Shown piece by piece: positions 1-8,660 of a stretch of DNA of 61,777 bases (position 1 is its first letter; each line of letters begins with the position of its first letter). Location of the stretch: positions 1 through 61,777 of the forward strand of contig NZ_KQ948879.1 of assembly GCF_001514215.1 (NCBI RefSeq), given 5' to 3'. A program made the position numbers and the translations under genes. The stretch is from Streptomyces bungoensis (GTDB lineage: Bacteria; Actinomycetota; Actinomycetes; Streptomycetales; Streptomycetaceae). Below the pieces are notes generated by a model. It ran no database searches. It had not been told where the DNA came from and worked only from the letters and a program-made list of their open reading frames with translations.

Positions 1-698
1 GGGGCGCTTTCCTCGCCGACCCGGCGCCGGTAGACCTCGACGACCCGCTCCAGGGAGTCGGAGAGGTAGGTGTCCAAGAGCCGCTCCGCCCCGCGCCGGT
101 CCCCGGCCTGCAGGGCCTGCAGGATCTGGCCGTTGCGGGCGAGGTACGGCTCGTGGAGGCGCCGCGGGTCGTCCACGACGTGGAAGGCGAGCCGCAGTTC
201 GGCGAAGACGCTGCGCATCAGTTCGTCGGTGCGTTCGCTGCCCGCCAGCGCGACCAGTTCGCGGTGGAAGTGGATGTTGGCGGTACCGAGTGCTTTCCAG
301 TCATTCTCGTGGGCGGCCAGCCGGCCCTCGGTGACGGCGGCGTCGAGGCGGTCGAGCGCGTAGGGCGGCTCGCCCAGACCGCGGACGACCGCGCACTCGA
401 CCAGGGCCCGGGTGCGGTAGATGTCCTCGACGTCCTCGACCGTCAGGACCCTGACGAACACGCCCCGGTTGAGTTCGTGGACGAGCAGGCGCTCGTGGGT
501 GAGCAGCCGGAACGCCTCGCGCAGCGTGTTGCGGGAGACCCCGAGGGCGCCGCCGATGGCGTCCTCGGACAGCCGGGTGCCCGGCGGGAAATAGCCCTCG
601 GCGATGCGGCTTCTGAGGATGTCGGAGACCCGTTCGGCGGTGCTGGTGCGCCCCAGGAGGGCGCGGTCGTCGGCCAGTCCCGTCAGCTGCTCTGCCAT
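1..698 (-). CDS. GntR-family (FCD) transcriptional regulator, 3' end cut by window edge
   Basis: The frame is still open at the first bases of the window, so about 232 residues are visible and the C-terminus is missing. A winged helix-turn-helix lies at about residues 20-85, with FPPGTRLSEDAIGGAL followed by the recognition helix SRNTLREAF. An all-helical FCD effector domain follows; the HFHREL and LARNGQIL helices are typical of it. The start is the ATG that reads AEQLTGLADD. It faces the pxp gene set across 165 bp that contain a perfect 19-bp palindrome. I infer that it represses that set and itself and responds to 5-oxoproline or a related acid. The family call is firm; the ligand is not known. 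Confidence 0.85.
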   Translation of the reverse strand, partial: MAEQLTGLADDRALLGRTSTAERVSDILRSRIAEGYFPPGTRLSEDAIGGALGVSRNTLREAFRLLTHERLLVHELNRGVFVRVLTVEDVEDIYRTRALVECAVVRGLGEPPYALDRLDAAVTEGRLAAHENDWKALGTANIHFHRELVALAGSERTDELMRSVFAELRLAFHVVDDPRRLHEPYLARNGQILQALQAGDRRGAERLLDTYLSDSLERVVEVYRRRVGEESA

Positions 699-746
699 GC
701 CCGGAATTCAATCGCACACCTGGGGACGAGACAACGCGGGTATTGA

Positions 747-765
747 AGGATCGTTGAACGATCCT
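747..765. promoter_or_regulatory. 19-bp perfect palindrome, probable GntR operator
   Basis: AGGATCGTTGAACGATCCT is a 9-1-9 perfect inverted repeat in the gap between the divergent GntR gene and the MFS/pxp genes. Short, spaced-by-one palindromes of this form are typical FCD-type GntR sites. The position suits simultaneous control of both directions. Binding by the neighbouring regulator is inferred. Confidence 0.65.
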
Positions 766-863
766 CTACGGTGCTTCACACGGCCCGCCTCCGCACGGTC
801 CATCTCCCTTACGGCACTGCTCAGTTACCCGCACCCTCCGTCCCCTTCCTCTGCGAGGTGCCC

Positions 864-2183
864 ATGAGCACGACCCCTCCGCCCCGCTCCGCGACCCCCG
901 GCGCACCACCGGCGCAAGGTGAACGCCCCGCCGCCGACGGGCCGTTCGGCTGGCTGCGCGCCCTCGGCCCCGGCGGCCGGCGCGCGTTCGCCGGCGCTTT
1001 CGGCGGCTATGCCCTGGATTCCTACGACTACTTCACGCTGCCACTGAGCATGGTGGCGCTCGCGGCGTACTTCGGCCTGGACAGCGGCCAGACCGGCCTG
1101 TTCACCACCGTCACGCTGGTGGTCTCGGCGATCGGCGGTGCCGCGGCGGGTGTGGTCGCGGACCGGGTGGGCCGGGTCCGGGCACTGATGATCACGGTGG
1201 TCACGTACGCCGTCTTCACCGTCGCCTGCGGCTTCGCGCCCGACTACGGGACGCTGCTGGTCTTCCGCGCCCTCCAGGGCCTCGGCTTCGGCGGCGAGTG
1301 GGCGGTCGGCGCCATCCTCGTCGCCGAGTACGCGAGCGCGCGGCACCGGGGCCGTACGCTCGGCGCGATCCAGAGTTCCTGGGCGGTCGGCTGGGCGCTG
1401 GCCGCGGTCGTCTACACGCTGGTCTTCTCGTTCGCCGGCGACGACCTGGCCTGGCGCGTCATGTTCTGGACCGGGGCGCTGCCCGCGCTGCTCGTGGTGT
1501 GGCTGCGCCGCCGGGTGCACGACGCGCCCGAGGCGACGGCGGTCCGTGAACAGAGCCCGCGCCGCGGCTCGTTCGCGGCCATCTTCCGCCCCGGCCGGGA
1601 CGGCGAGCCGGGACTGCTGCGCACGACGGTCTTCGCGAGCCTGCTGTCCACGGGCGTCCAGGGCGGCTACTACACGCTGGCGACCTGGGTGCCGACGTAC
1701 CTGAAGACCGAGCGCGGCCTGTCGGTGGTGGGCACCGGCGGCTATCTGACGTTCCTGATCTCCGGTGCCTTCCTCGGCTACCTGACCGGCGGCCACCTCA
1801 CCGACCGGCTCGGGCGGCGCCGCAACATCTGGCTGTTCGCGCTGCTGTCCGCGGTGTGCGTCCTCGCCTACGCGAACATCCCGCACGGCGCCGACACCCT
1901 GCTGCTGGTGCTCGGCTTCCCGCTGGGCTTCTGCATGTCGGCGATCTTCAGCGGCTTCGGGTCCTATCTGAGCGAGCTGTACCCGACGGCGGTGCGCGGC
2001 ACCGGGCAGGGCTTCACGTACAACACCGGGCGCGCGGTGGGCGCGGTGTTCCCGACCGTCGTCGGCTACCTGGCCGACAGCTGGGGCGTGGGCGGTGCGC
2101 TGGTGTTCGGCGCCCTCGGTTACGGCCTCGCGGCGCTGGCCCTGCTCGGGCTGCCCGAGACGCGCGGGAAGGAGCTGGCGTGA
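864..2183 (+). CDS. MFS transporter, metabolite:H+ symporter type
   Basis: This is a 12-helix major facilitator of about 439 residues, probably importing an organic acid. Seen: an N-terminal cytoplasmic tail, the motif-A loop DRVGRVRA after TM2, the QGLGFGGEWAVG helix characteristic of sugar-acid and carboxylate symporters of the NanT/YjhB kind, and a second motif-A copy DRLGRRRN at mid-protein. The ATG reading STTPPPRS is preferred over an in-frame start 93 bases upstream, because it follows GAGGTG and the extra segment is not family-like. Its stop overlaps the next start (TGATG), so it belongs to the pxp operon. In Bacillus the equivalent position holds an NRAMP-like carrier. I infer 5-oxoproline or a related acid as substrate. 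Confidence 0.85.
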   Translation: MSTTPPPRSATPGAPPAQGERPAADGPFGWLRALGPGGRRAFAGAFGGYALDSYDYFTLPLSMVALAAYFGLDSGQTGLFTTVTLVVSAIGGAAAGVVADRVGRVRALMITVVTYAVFTVACGFAPDYGTLLVFRALQGLGFGGEWAVGAILVAEYASARHRGRTLGAIQSSWAVGWALAAVVYTLVFSFAGDDLAWRVMFWTGALPALLVVWLRRRVHDAPEATAVREQSPRRGSFAAIFRPGRDGEPGLLRTTVFASLLSTGVQGGYYTLATWVPTYLKTERGLSVVGTGGYLTFLISGAFLGYLTGGHLTDRLGRRRNIWLFALLSAVCVLAYANIPHGADTLLLVLGFPLGFCMSAIFSGFGSYLSELYPTAVRGTGQGFTYNTGRAVGAVFPTVVGYLADSWGVGGALVFGALGYGLAALALLGLPETRGKELA

Positions 2184-3019
2184 TGCGGGTGCACCGTACC
2201 GAGGACCGGCCCGTGATCCTGGCGGACCCGCACGCGCGCGCGTGGAGCCCGGAAACGGCGCGGCTGCGCTTCCGCGAGGGCCTGGCGGGACCCACCGCGG
2301 GCGTCGCGGCGGGCCACACGCAGGCCAACCTGATCGCTGTGCCGGCCGACTGGGCGTACGACATGCTGCTGTTCTGCCAGCGCAATCCGAAGCCCTGCCC
2401 GGTGCTCGACGTCACGGACGCGGGCTCCTGGACGACCGTGCTCGCGGACGGCGCGGACCTGCGCACCGACCTGCCGCGCTACCGGGTGTGGCGGGACGGC
2501 GAGCTGGTCGAGGAGCCGACGGACGTGCGCGCGTACTGGCGTGACGATCTGGTCGCCTTCCTGCTCGGCTGCAGCTTCACCTTCGAGTGGGCGCTGAGCA
2601 CGGCGGGAGTCCCGATCAGGCACGTGGAGCAGGGCCGCAACGTGCCGATGTACGTGACCGGCCGGCAGTGCCGTCCGGCGGGCCGGCTGCGGGGGCCGAT
2701 GGTGGTGTCGATGCGCCCGGTGCCACCGGAGCACCTGGGCGCCGCGATCCGTGAGAGCAGCCTGCTGCCGGCCGTGCACGGCGGTCCGGTGCACTGCGGC
2801 GACCCCGCGGCCCTCGGCATCGAGGACCTCGGCCGCCCCGACTTCGGCGAGCCGGTGGCCGCCGCGCCCGACGACATCCCGGTGTTCTGGGCGTGCGGGG
2901 TGACCCCTCAGGCGGCCGTGATGGCCTCGCGCCCGCCGTTCGCCCTCACGCACGCACCGGGGCAGATGTTCCTGACCGACGCCCGCGACGAGCAGTACCG
3001 CGTGGCCGGTGCCGGCTGA
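2183..3019 (+). CDS. DUF1445 / YcsI-like putative hydro-lyase
   Basis: The 278-residue protein belongs to the DUF1445 family (YcsI; some members act as D-glutamate cyclase or are annotated hydro-lyase). Family blocks visible include HTQANLIAVP near residue 50, the CQRNPKPCPVLDV segment near 75, LLGCSFTFEWAL near 125, and RNVPMYVTGRQC near 155. Length is normal for the family (about 260-280). It is coupled to the MFS gene and lies 49 bp before pxpA, the same association as ycsI with ycsF-kipI-kipA in Bacillus. If it is a D-glutamate cyclase it would make 5-oxo-D-proline for the PxpABC enzyme. That link is inference; the family assignment is strong. Confidence 0.85.
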   Translation: MRVHRTEDRPVILADPHARAWSPETARLRFREGLAGPTAGVAAGHTQANLIAVPADWAYDMLLFCQRNPKPCPVLDVTDAGSWTTVLADGADLRTDLPRYRVWRDGELVEEPTDVRAYWRDDLVAFLLGCSFTFEWALSTAGVPIRHVEQGRNVPMYVTGRQCRPAGRLRGPMVVSMRPVPPEHLGAAIRESSLLPAVHGGPVHCGDPAALGIEDLGRPDFGEPVAAAPDDIPVFWACGVTPQAAVMASRPPFALTHAPGQMFLTDARDEQYRVAGAG

Positions 3020-3068
3020 CACCGGCCACGCGCCGTCCAACCGACGAGGACCGGAGACAGAGAAGACC

Positions 3069-3827
3069 ATGACCGCGATCGATCTGAACGCCGACCTCGG
3101 CGAGGGCTTCGGCCGCTGGCGGCTGACCGACGACGAGCGGCTGCTGTCCGTCGTCACCAGCGCCAACGTGGCCTGCGGGTTCCACGCCGGGGACGCGGCC
3201 ACCATGCGGCGGGTGTGCGAGCTGGCCGCCGCGCGCGGGGTGACGATCGGCGCGCAGGTCTCCTACCGGGACCTCGCCGGGTTCGGGCGGCGCGCGATGG
3301 ACGTACCGCCCGCCGAGCTGGCGGCCGAGGTCGCCTACCAGATCGGCGCCCTGGAGGTGTTCGCGCGGGCGGCGGGCGCGCGCGTGGCCTACGTCAAGCC
3401 GCACGGCGCGCTCTACAACCGGGTGGTGCACGACGAGGAACAGGCCGGCGCGGTGGTCGACGGCGTACTCCTGGCCGACGCCTCGCTGCCGGTGCTGGGC
3501 CTGCCCGGATCGCGCCTGCTGGAACTGGCCGCCAAGGCGGGTCTGCCACCCGTCACGGAGGCGTTCGCCGACCGTGCCTACACCGACGAGGGCACGCTGG
3601 TGCCGCGGGGCCGGGACGGCGCCGTGGTGACGGACCCGGACGCCGTCGTGGAGCGCTCGGTGAGCATCGCGCGCGACGGCGCGGTCGCCTCGCACTCCGG
3701 CGCCGATATCCGGGTGCGCGCCCGCTCGCTGTGCCTGCACGGCGACACCCCCGGCGCCGTGGAGCTGGCCCGCCGGGTGCGCGAGCGGCTGGTGGCGGCG
3801 GGCGTGCGGGTGGAGGCCTTCGCATGA
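3069..3827 (+). CDS. pxpA: 5-oxoprolinase subunit A (LamB/YcsF family)
   Basis: PxpA works with PxpB and PxpC as an ATP-dependent cytoplasmic enzyme that opens 5-oxoproline to L-glutamate. The 252-residue length is standard. The family signature DLNADLGEGFGRW is at residues 4-16, SANVACGFHAGD near 35, and YVKPHGALYN near 105. The ATG reading TAIDLNAD is chosen because the signature begins there and a GGAGA box lies upstream; frames further upstream run inside the previous gene. Its last codons overlap pxpB by four bases. Confidence 0.95.
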   Translation: MTAIDLNADLGEGFGRWRLTDDERLLSVVTSANVACGFHAGDAATMRRVCELAAARGVTIGAQVSYRDLAGFGRRAMDVPPAELAAEVAYQIGALEVFARAAGARVAYVKPHGALYNRVVHDEEQAGAVVDGVLLADASLPVLGLPGSRLLELAAKAGLPPVTEAFADRAYTDEGTLVPRGRDGAVVTDPDAVVERSVSIARDGAVASHSGADIRVRARSLCLHGDTPGAVELARRVRERLVAAGVRVEAFA

Positions 3828-4441
3828 GGGTGCTTCCCGTAGGCGACGACGCGCTGCTGGTGGAGGCCGCCTCCGGCGCCGAGGCGCAGGCCCTGCACGC
3901 GGAGCTGCTGCGCCGCCGCGCGGAGGGCTCGCTGAGCGTCCGGGAGATCGTCCCGGCGGCCCGTACGGTCCTGCTCGACGGCCTGGACGACCCGGTCCGC
4001 CGGGCGTCGGAACTGACCGCCTGGGACGCGCCGGCCGCCGCCCCGCGCGCGCGGGAGCTGGTCGAGCTGCCCGTCCGCTACGACGGCCCGGACCTCGCCG
4101 AGGTCGCCGCGCACTGGAAGGTGTCCGCGCGCGAGGTGGCCCGGATCCACGCGGCGACCGAGTTCACGGTGGCCTTCTGCGGCTTCGCGCCCGGCTTCGG
4201 CTACCTCACCGGGCTGCCCGCCCGCTACGACGTGCCGCGCCGCGCCACCCCGCGCACGGCGGTCCCGGCCGGCTCCGTCGCGCTGGCGGGGCCGTACACG
4301 GGCGTGTACCCGCGCTCCTCCCCCGGCGGCTGGCAGCTGATCGGCACGACGGAGGCGGTGCTGTGGGACCACGCGCGCGTACCGGCCGCGCTGCTCTCCC
4401 CGGGCACGCGCGTGCGCTTCGTACCGGTGGGGGACGCGTGA
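3824..4441 (+). CDS. pxpB: 5-oxoprolinase subunit B (KipI-like)
   Basis: This is the AHS1/KipI subunit of 5-oxoprolinase (205 residues). Hallmarks are AFCGFAPGFGYLTGLP at about residues 115-130 and the AVPAGSVALAGPYTGVYP stretch near 150, followed by SPGGWQLIG. The start is an ATGA overlap with pxpA and the stop is a GTGA overlap with pxpC, so the three subunits are translationally coupled, which suits a stoichiometric complex. In Bacillus the same protein was first described as a kinase inhibitor. The adjacent pxpA argues for the metabolic role here. Confidence 0.95.
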   Translation: MRVLPVGDDALLVEAASGAEAQALHAELLRRRAEGSLSVREIVPAARTVLLDGLDDPVRRASELTAWDAPAAAPRARELVELPVRYDGPDLAEVAAHWKVSAREVARIHAATEFTVAFCGFAPGFGYLTGLPARYDVPRRATPRTAVPAGSVALAGPYTGVYPRSSPGGWQLIGTTEAVLWDHARVPAALLSPGTRVRFVPVGDA

Positions 4442-5307
4442 GCGACCGAGCGCTCGTCGTCGTGCGGGCCGGGGCCCTGACCACCGTCCAGGACCGGGGA
4501 CGGCCCGGGCACGCGCACCTCGGTGTGCCCCGCTCGGGGGCGCTCGACCCGCCCGCGGCCGCCCTGGTCAACCGGCTGGCCGGCAACGCCCCGGACGCGG
4601 CCGTCCTGGAGACCACCCTCAACGGCTGTGCGCTGCGCCCCCGTTCGACGGTGACCGTCGCCGTCGGGGGCGCGTTCTGCCCGGTCGCGGTGGGCGGCCG
4701 CCCGGCCGCCTGGGGTGCCCCGGTGGTCGTACCCGCCGGTGAACTGCTGGAGGTGGGGGCGGCCGTGGCCGGCGTGCGCGCCTACGTCGCCGTCTCCGGC
4801 GGGATCGCCCCGGAGCCGGTCCTCGGCAGCCGGTCCACCGACCTGCTGTCCGGCCTCGGGCCGCCGCCCCTCACGGACGGCACCGTGCTGCCGCTCGGCA
4901 CCCCGGCGGGGCCGCCCGCGCGCGTGGACGCGGCGCCGCAGCCGCGCCCGCCGGCCGAACTGGTGCTCCGGGTGACGCCGGGCCCGCGTGACGACTGGTT
5001 CACCGGGCGCGCGGTCCGGGAGCTGACCACGCGCGCGTACCGGGTGTCCTCGGCGAGCAACCGCATCGGCCTGCGCACCGAGGGCCCGGCCCTGGAGCGG
5101 GCCCGGACCGGCGAACTCCCCAGCGAGGGGATGGTGCTGGGCGCGGTCCAGGTGCCGCCGGACGGCCGCCCGGTGGTCTTCCTCGCCGACCACCCCACCA
5201 CGGGCGGCTACCCGGTGATCGCCGTCGTCCGCGCCGCCGACCTGCCGGCCGCCGCGCAGGCGGTCCCGGGCACCGCCGTGCGGTTCGTGGCGGTACGGCG
5301 GCGCTGA
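4438..5307 (+). CDS. pxpC: 5-oxoprolinase subunit C (KipA / AHS2)
   Basis: This is the AHS2 (biotin-dependent carboxyltransferase-like) subunit of 289 residues. The N-terminus carries the diagnostic TTVQDRGRPGHAHLGVPRSG at residues 13-32; YVAVSGGI lies near 115 and FLADHPTTGGYPVIA near 245. It starts at a GTG overlapping the pxpB stop. The gene's last 100 bases overlap a convergent GDSL hydrolase gene on the other strand. It is the last member of the five-gene operon. Confidence 0.95.
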   Translation: MSDRALVVVRAGALTTVQDRGRPGHAHLGVPRSGALDPPAAALVNRLAGNAPDAAVLETTLNGCALRPRSTVTVAVGGAFCPVAVGGRPAAWGAPVVVPAGELLEVGAAVAGVRAYVAVSGGIAPEPVLGSRSTDLLSGLGPPPLTDGTVLPLGTPAGPPARVDAAPQPRPPAELVLRVTPGPRDDWFTGRAVRELTTRAYRVSSASNRIGLRTEGPALERARTGELPSEGMVLGAVQVPPDGRPVVFLADHPTTGGYPVIAVVRAADLPAAAQAVPGTAVRFVAVRRR

Positions 5308-6167
5308 GCCCCCGTGCCCTTCGGAGCGGCGGGCAGGGCGGCGAGCGCCTCGGACACCGCCGCCGCCGCGCACAGGTCGAGACGGGCGCCCGTGCCCCGC
5401 GCGTCGTGCCGCAGTTCGCCGGCCGCCAGCCACAGCAACTGGGGCAGCAGATCGGTGCACCGCCGGGCGACCCAGCCGGTGCCCGCGGTGGCGAGCCACC
5501 ACAGGTTCGCCGAGCGGCCTGGAGCGGGCGACCGGGGTTCGGGGGACGGGGGCGGCCCGGTCGCCAGGCCCGCCTCGGCGAGCAGGGCGTGGAAGCGGAC
5601 GGCGAGCTGCCGGTGGCCGCGCTCGCCCGGGTGCAGCCGGTCCGCGCTCCACAGGGCGCGGTCGGCGACCCAGGCACCCTCCGAGAGGTGCAGGTGCACG
5701 GCCCCGTACCGGTCGGACAGCGCGTGGACGACGTCGTTGACCGCCCGCTGCCGCCGGGCCAGCGGGCGCGCGAGCGCGCCGGGCAGTCCCAGCATCGCTC
5801 CGGGATCGGGCAGGCAGGCGGTCAGCAGGGTGGCGCCCCGGCCGCTGAACGCGCCGTACACCTGGTCGAGCCGGGCGGCCACGGCGCGGATGTCGAAGGT
5901 GCTGCGCAGGGTGTCGTTGACGCCGACGACCACGGACGCCAGGTCGGGGCGCAGCGCCAGACCGGCCGGGGTCTGCCGGTGGAGCACGTCCCGCGTCTGC
6001 GCCCCGCTGACGGCGAGGTTGGTGAACTCGACGCCCTGGGCGTCCCCGGCGGCGAGGGCGCCGGCCAGCCGGGCCGCCCAGCCCCGCCGGCCCGCGCCCG
6101 CGCCCGCGGGGTCGCCGACGCCCTCCGTCAGCGAGTCCCCGAGCGCCACGAAGCGGACGGGTCTCAT
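5208..6167 (-). CDS. SGNH/GDSL hydrolase
   Basis: Predicted serine esterase/lipase of the SGNH fold, 319 residues. Block I is FVALGDSLTEG at residues 5-15 (catalytic Ser), block III is VVVGVNDT near residue 90, and the Asp/His pair appears as SADRLHPGERGH near 190. No signal peptide is seen, so it is probably cytoplasmic. The core ends near residue 215. The remaining 100 residues are Ala/Arg-rich, and the last 33 codons run antisense through pxpC, which suggests the original stop was lost. The start overlaps the upstream glycosyltransferase stop (ATGA), so it is expressed with the two GT genes. Confidence 0.85.
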   Translation of the reverse strand: MRPVRFVALGDSLTEGVGDPAGAGAGRRGWAARLAGALAAGDAQGVEFTNLAVSGAQTRDVLHRQTPAGLALRPDLASVVVGVNDTLRSTFDIRAVAARLDQVYGAFSGRGATLLTACLPDPGAMLGLPGALARPLARRQRAVNDVVHALSDRYGAVHLHLSEGAWVADRALWSADRLHPGERGHRQLAVRFHALLAEAGLATGPPPSPEPRSPAPGRSANLWWLATAGTGWVARRCTDLLPQLLWLAAGELRHDARGTGARLDLCAAAAVSEALAALPAAPKGTGAQRRRTATNRTAVPGTACAAAGRSAARTTAITG

Positions 6168-7345
6168 GCCACGCCCTCCCGGGCCGCGGCCCCGGCCTGC
6201 GTGTCGGGATGCCCGGACGCCGGGGCGTCGTGGGCGGCGAGGAACGCCCGCACCGCGGTCTCCCAGCGGAAGCACTCGGCACGCTCGCGTGCGGCCTGCC
6301 GCCGCCGCTGCTCGGGCCGGGACAGGAGCAGTTCGACGGCGTCCGCGAACGCCTCCGCGTGGTCGGCCGCCGCCACCCCGGACGGCCCGATCACCTCGGG
6401 CAGTGCCGAGGACGCGCTCGCCACCACGGGCGTCCCGCAGGCCATGGCCTCCAGCGCGGCCAGCCCGAAGGTCTCGGCGGGCCCGGGGGCCAGGCACACG
6501 TCGGCGCTCGCCTGGAGCGCGCCGAGGGCGGCCCGGTCTCCGACGTGGCCCAGGAAGGTCACCGGCAGACCGCGCTCGCGGGCCCGCTGCGCCAGCCGCG
6601 GCCGCAGCGGCCCGTCCCCGGCCACCACCAGCACCGCCCGCCGCCTCCGGCGCAGCAGGGCCTCCAGTGCGCTCAGGGCCGTGCCGGGCCGCTTCTCCAC
6701 GGACAGCCGGGAGCACAGCACGAGCAGCGCCTCGTCCCCGCGCGCGTGGCGGGCGCGCAGCCCCGGGTCGTACAGGGCGGGGTGGCTCGCCGTCAGGTCG
6801 ACGCCCAGCGGCGCGCGTACGACGTTGCGCGCGCCGATGCGGACGAACTCGCGCTCGGCGAACTCCGTGGTGCACACCACGCGCGCGTAGACGTGCGCGG
6901 TACGGGTGTTCAGGGTGTCGGCCGTCCGGCGGGCGACCGGCTCCGGCAGGCCCCAGGTGCGCAGCACGCCCTCGGCGCTCTCGTGGGAGACCATCACGGC
7001 GGGCACGCGCGCGCGGCGGGCCCAGCGGCCGGTCCAGCGCAGGGTCGTGCGGTCGGATACCTCCAGGCGGTCGGGGGCCAGCTGCTCCAGCAGGGCCGCC
7101 AGGCGCCGCCGGTCGGTCAGGACCCGGTAGCCGCCGGTGCCGGGCAGCACGGGGCCGGGCAGGGTGATGACCCGGCCCTGCTCGGTGTCGCGGTCGGTGT
7201 GCCGCTCGCCGGGGACGACCAGTACCGGCTCGTGGCCCGCCTCCCGCAGGCCCCTGCCCAGTTCGCGCAGGGCGGTGCGCAGGCCGCCGGAGGCCGGGGT
7301 GACGAAGTTGGCGAGCCGGACGATGCGCAGGGGTGCGCCGGTCAT
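6164..7345 (-). CDS. GT4-family glycosyltransferase (second of pair)
   Basis: The 393-residue protein has the GT-B fold of family GT4. An N-terminal acceptor domain has FVTPASGGLRTALRELG near residue 15. The C-terminal nucleotide-sugar domain carries LCSRLSVEKRPGTAL near 215, VAGDGPLRPRLAQ, and the E-x7-E region AETFGLAALEAMACGTPVVAS near 305-325. It resembles mannosyltransferases of actinobacterial envelope glycolipid synthesis. Both ends are coupled by 4-base overlaps to the other GT gene and to the GDSL hydrolase. The substrate cannot be read from sequence. Confidence 0.85.
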   Translation of the reverse strand: MTGAPLRIVRLANFVTPASGGLRTALRELGRGLREAGHEPVLVVPGERHTDRDTEQGRVITLPGPVLPGTGGYRVLTDRRRLAALLEQLAPDRLEVSDRTTLRWTGRWARRARVPAVMVSHESAEGVLRTWGLPEPVARRTADTLNTRTAHVYARVVCTTEFAEREFVRIGARNVVRAPLGVDLTASHPALYDPGLRARHARGDEALLVLCSRLSVEKRPGTALSALEALLRRRRRAVLVVAGDGPLRPRLAQRARERGLPVTFLGHVGDRAALGALQASADVCLAPGPAETFGLAALEAMACGTPVVASASSALPEVIGPSGVAAADHAEAFADAVELLLSRPEQRRRQAARERAECFRWETAVRAFLAAHDAPASGHPDTQAGAAAREGVA

Positions 7346-8472
7346 GCCGCCACCGCCGTCCTGCGCGCGGCGAGCACGTCCTGGTAGTGCCCGATGAGCT
7401 GGTCGCCGACGGCGGCCCAGGTGCGGCCCTCGACCAGGGCGCGTCCGGCGGTCCCGTAGGCGGCCCGGCGGGCCGGGTCGGCGGCGAGGGCGCCGACGGC
7501 CTCCCGTACGGCGTCCGCGTCGCGCGGCGGCACGAGCAGGCCGGTGCGGCCGTGGGCCACCAGGTCGAGCGGACCGCCGGCGGCGGGCGCGACCACCGGC
7601 ACGCCGCTTGCCATGGCTTCCTGGACGGTCTGGCAGAAGGTCTCGAACGGGCCGGTGTGCGCGAACACGTCCAGCGAGGCGAAGATCCGGGCGAGCTCGT
7701 CGCCGGTGCGCCGGCCGAGGAAGACGGCGCCGGGCAGGGCCTCGGTGAGGTGGGAGCGGCTGGGCCCGTCGCCGACCACCACGACCCGCACGCCGTCGAG
7801 GCCGCAGACTCCGGCGAGGAGTTCGACCTGCTTCTCGGGGGCGAGCCGGCCGACGTAGCCGACGATCAGCTCGCCGTCGGGGGCTAGGGTGCGGCGCAGC
7901 GCCTCGTCGCGGCGGCTGGGCCGGAAGCGCACGGTGTCGACGCCGCGCGGCCACAGCCGTACCCGGGGCACCCCGTGGTCCTCGAGGTCGCGCAGGGCGG
8001 CGCCGGAGGGGGCGAGGGTGCGGTCGGCGGCGGCGTGCACGGAGCGGATCCGGCGCCAGGCGGCTGCCTCGCCGGCTCCCATGTACGTCCGGGCGTACCC
8101 GGCGAGGTCGGTCTGGTAGACGGCGACGGCGGGGACGCCGAGCCGGGCGGCGGCGGCCATGCCGCGGACGCCGAGGACGAAGGGGCTGGCCAGGTGGACC
8201 AGGTCGGCGCGGTGCTCGGTGAGCGCCGCGGCGAGGCGCCGGCTGGGGAGGGCGACGCGGACCTGGGGGTAGCCGGGGAGCGGGAGGGAGGGGACCCGGA
8301 CGACGGGGCACGGCGCCTCGAGGGCGTCGGCCTCGGTGCCGGGCGCGGTGGCCGGGGCGACGACGAGCGGGAGGTGACCGCGATCCACGAGGTGCCGGGC
8401 GGTCTGCAGCGCGCAGTGGGCGACGCCGTTCACATCGGGGGGAAAGGATTCGGTCACGATGACGACACGCAT
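7342..8472 (-). CDS. GT4-family glycosyltransferase, MgtA/PimB-like (first of pair)
   Basis: The 376-residue GT4 enzyme has the N-terminal MRVVIVTESFPPDVNGVAH typical of GDP-mannose-dependent MgtA/PimB-type mannosyltransferases. Later motifs are VGYVGRLAPEKQVELL near residue 205, VVVGDGPSRSHL, and FETFCQTVQEAMASGVPVVA near 290 with the conserved E-x7-E spacing. First gene of a three-gene coupled operon. The product is probably a cytoplasmic or membrane-associated enzyme adding a hexose, likely mannose, to a lipid acceptor. Donor and acceptor are inferred from family resemblance only. Confidence 0.87.
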   Translation of the reverse strand: MRVVIVTESFPPDVNGVAHCALQTARHLVDRGHLPLVVAPATAPGTEADALEAPCPVVRVPSLPLPGYPQVRVALPSRRLAAALTEHRADLVHLASPFVLGVRGMAAAARLGVPAVAVYQTDLAGYARTYMGAGEAAAWRRIRSVHAAADRTLAPSGAALRDLEDHGVPRVRLWPRGVDTVRFRPSRRDEALRRTLAPDGELIVGYVGRLAPEKQVELLAGVCGLDGVRVVVVGDGPSRSHLTEALPGAVFLGRRTGDELARIFASLDVFAHTGPFETFCQTVQEAMASGVPVVAPAAGGPLDLVAHGRTGLLVPPRDADAVREAVGALAADPARRAAYGTAGRALVEGRTWAAVGDQLIGHYQDVLAARRTAVAA

Positions 8473-8660
8473 ACGGGTGTTGTCGCCGGGCCGGACGTGG
8501 CCGCGTCAACGTCGATCTTTCCGGCCGGGGAACGTCCCATGAGCGTTGGACCGCGCACCCGGGCAGGTCGCACCGCGGCCATGCGGGTCAGGTCTCCGGG
8601 TCACCCGGGGTTCACCCGCGGGCGGTCCCGCCCGCGGGTGCGCGGCGGCGCCCCGGGTGG

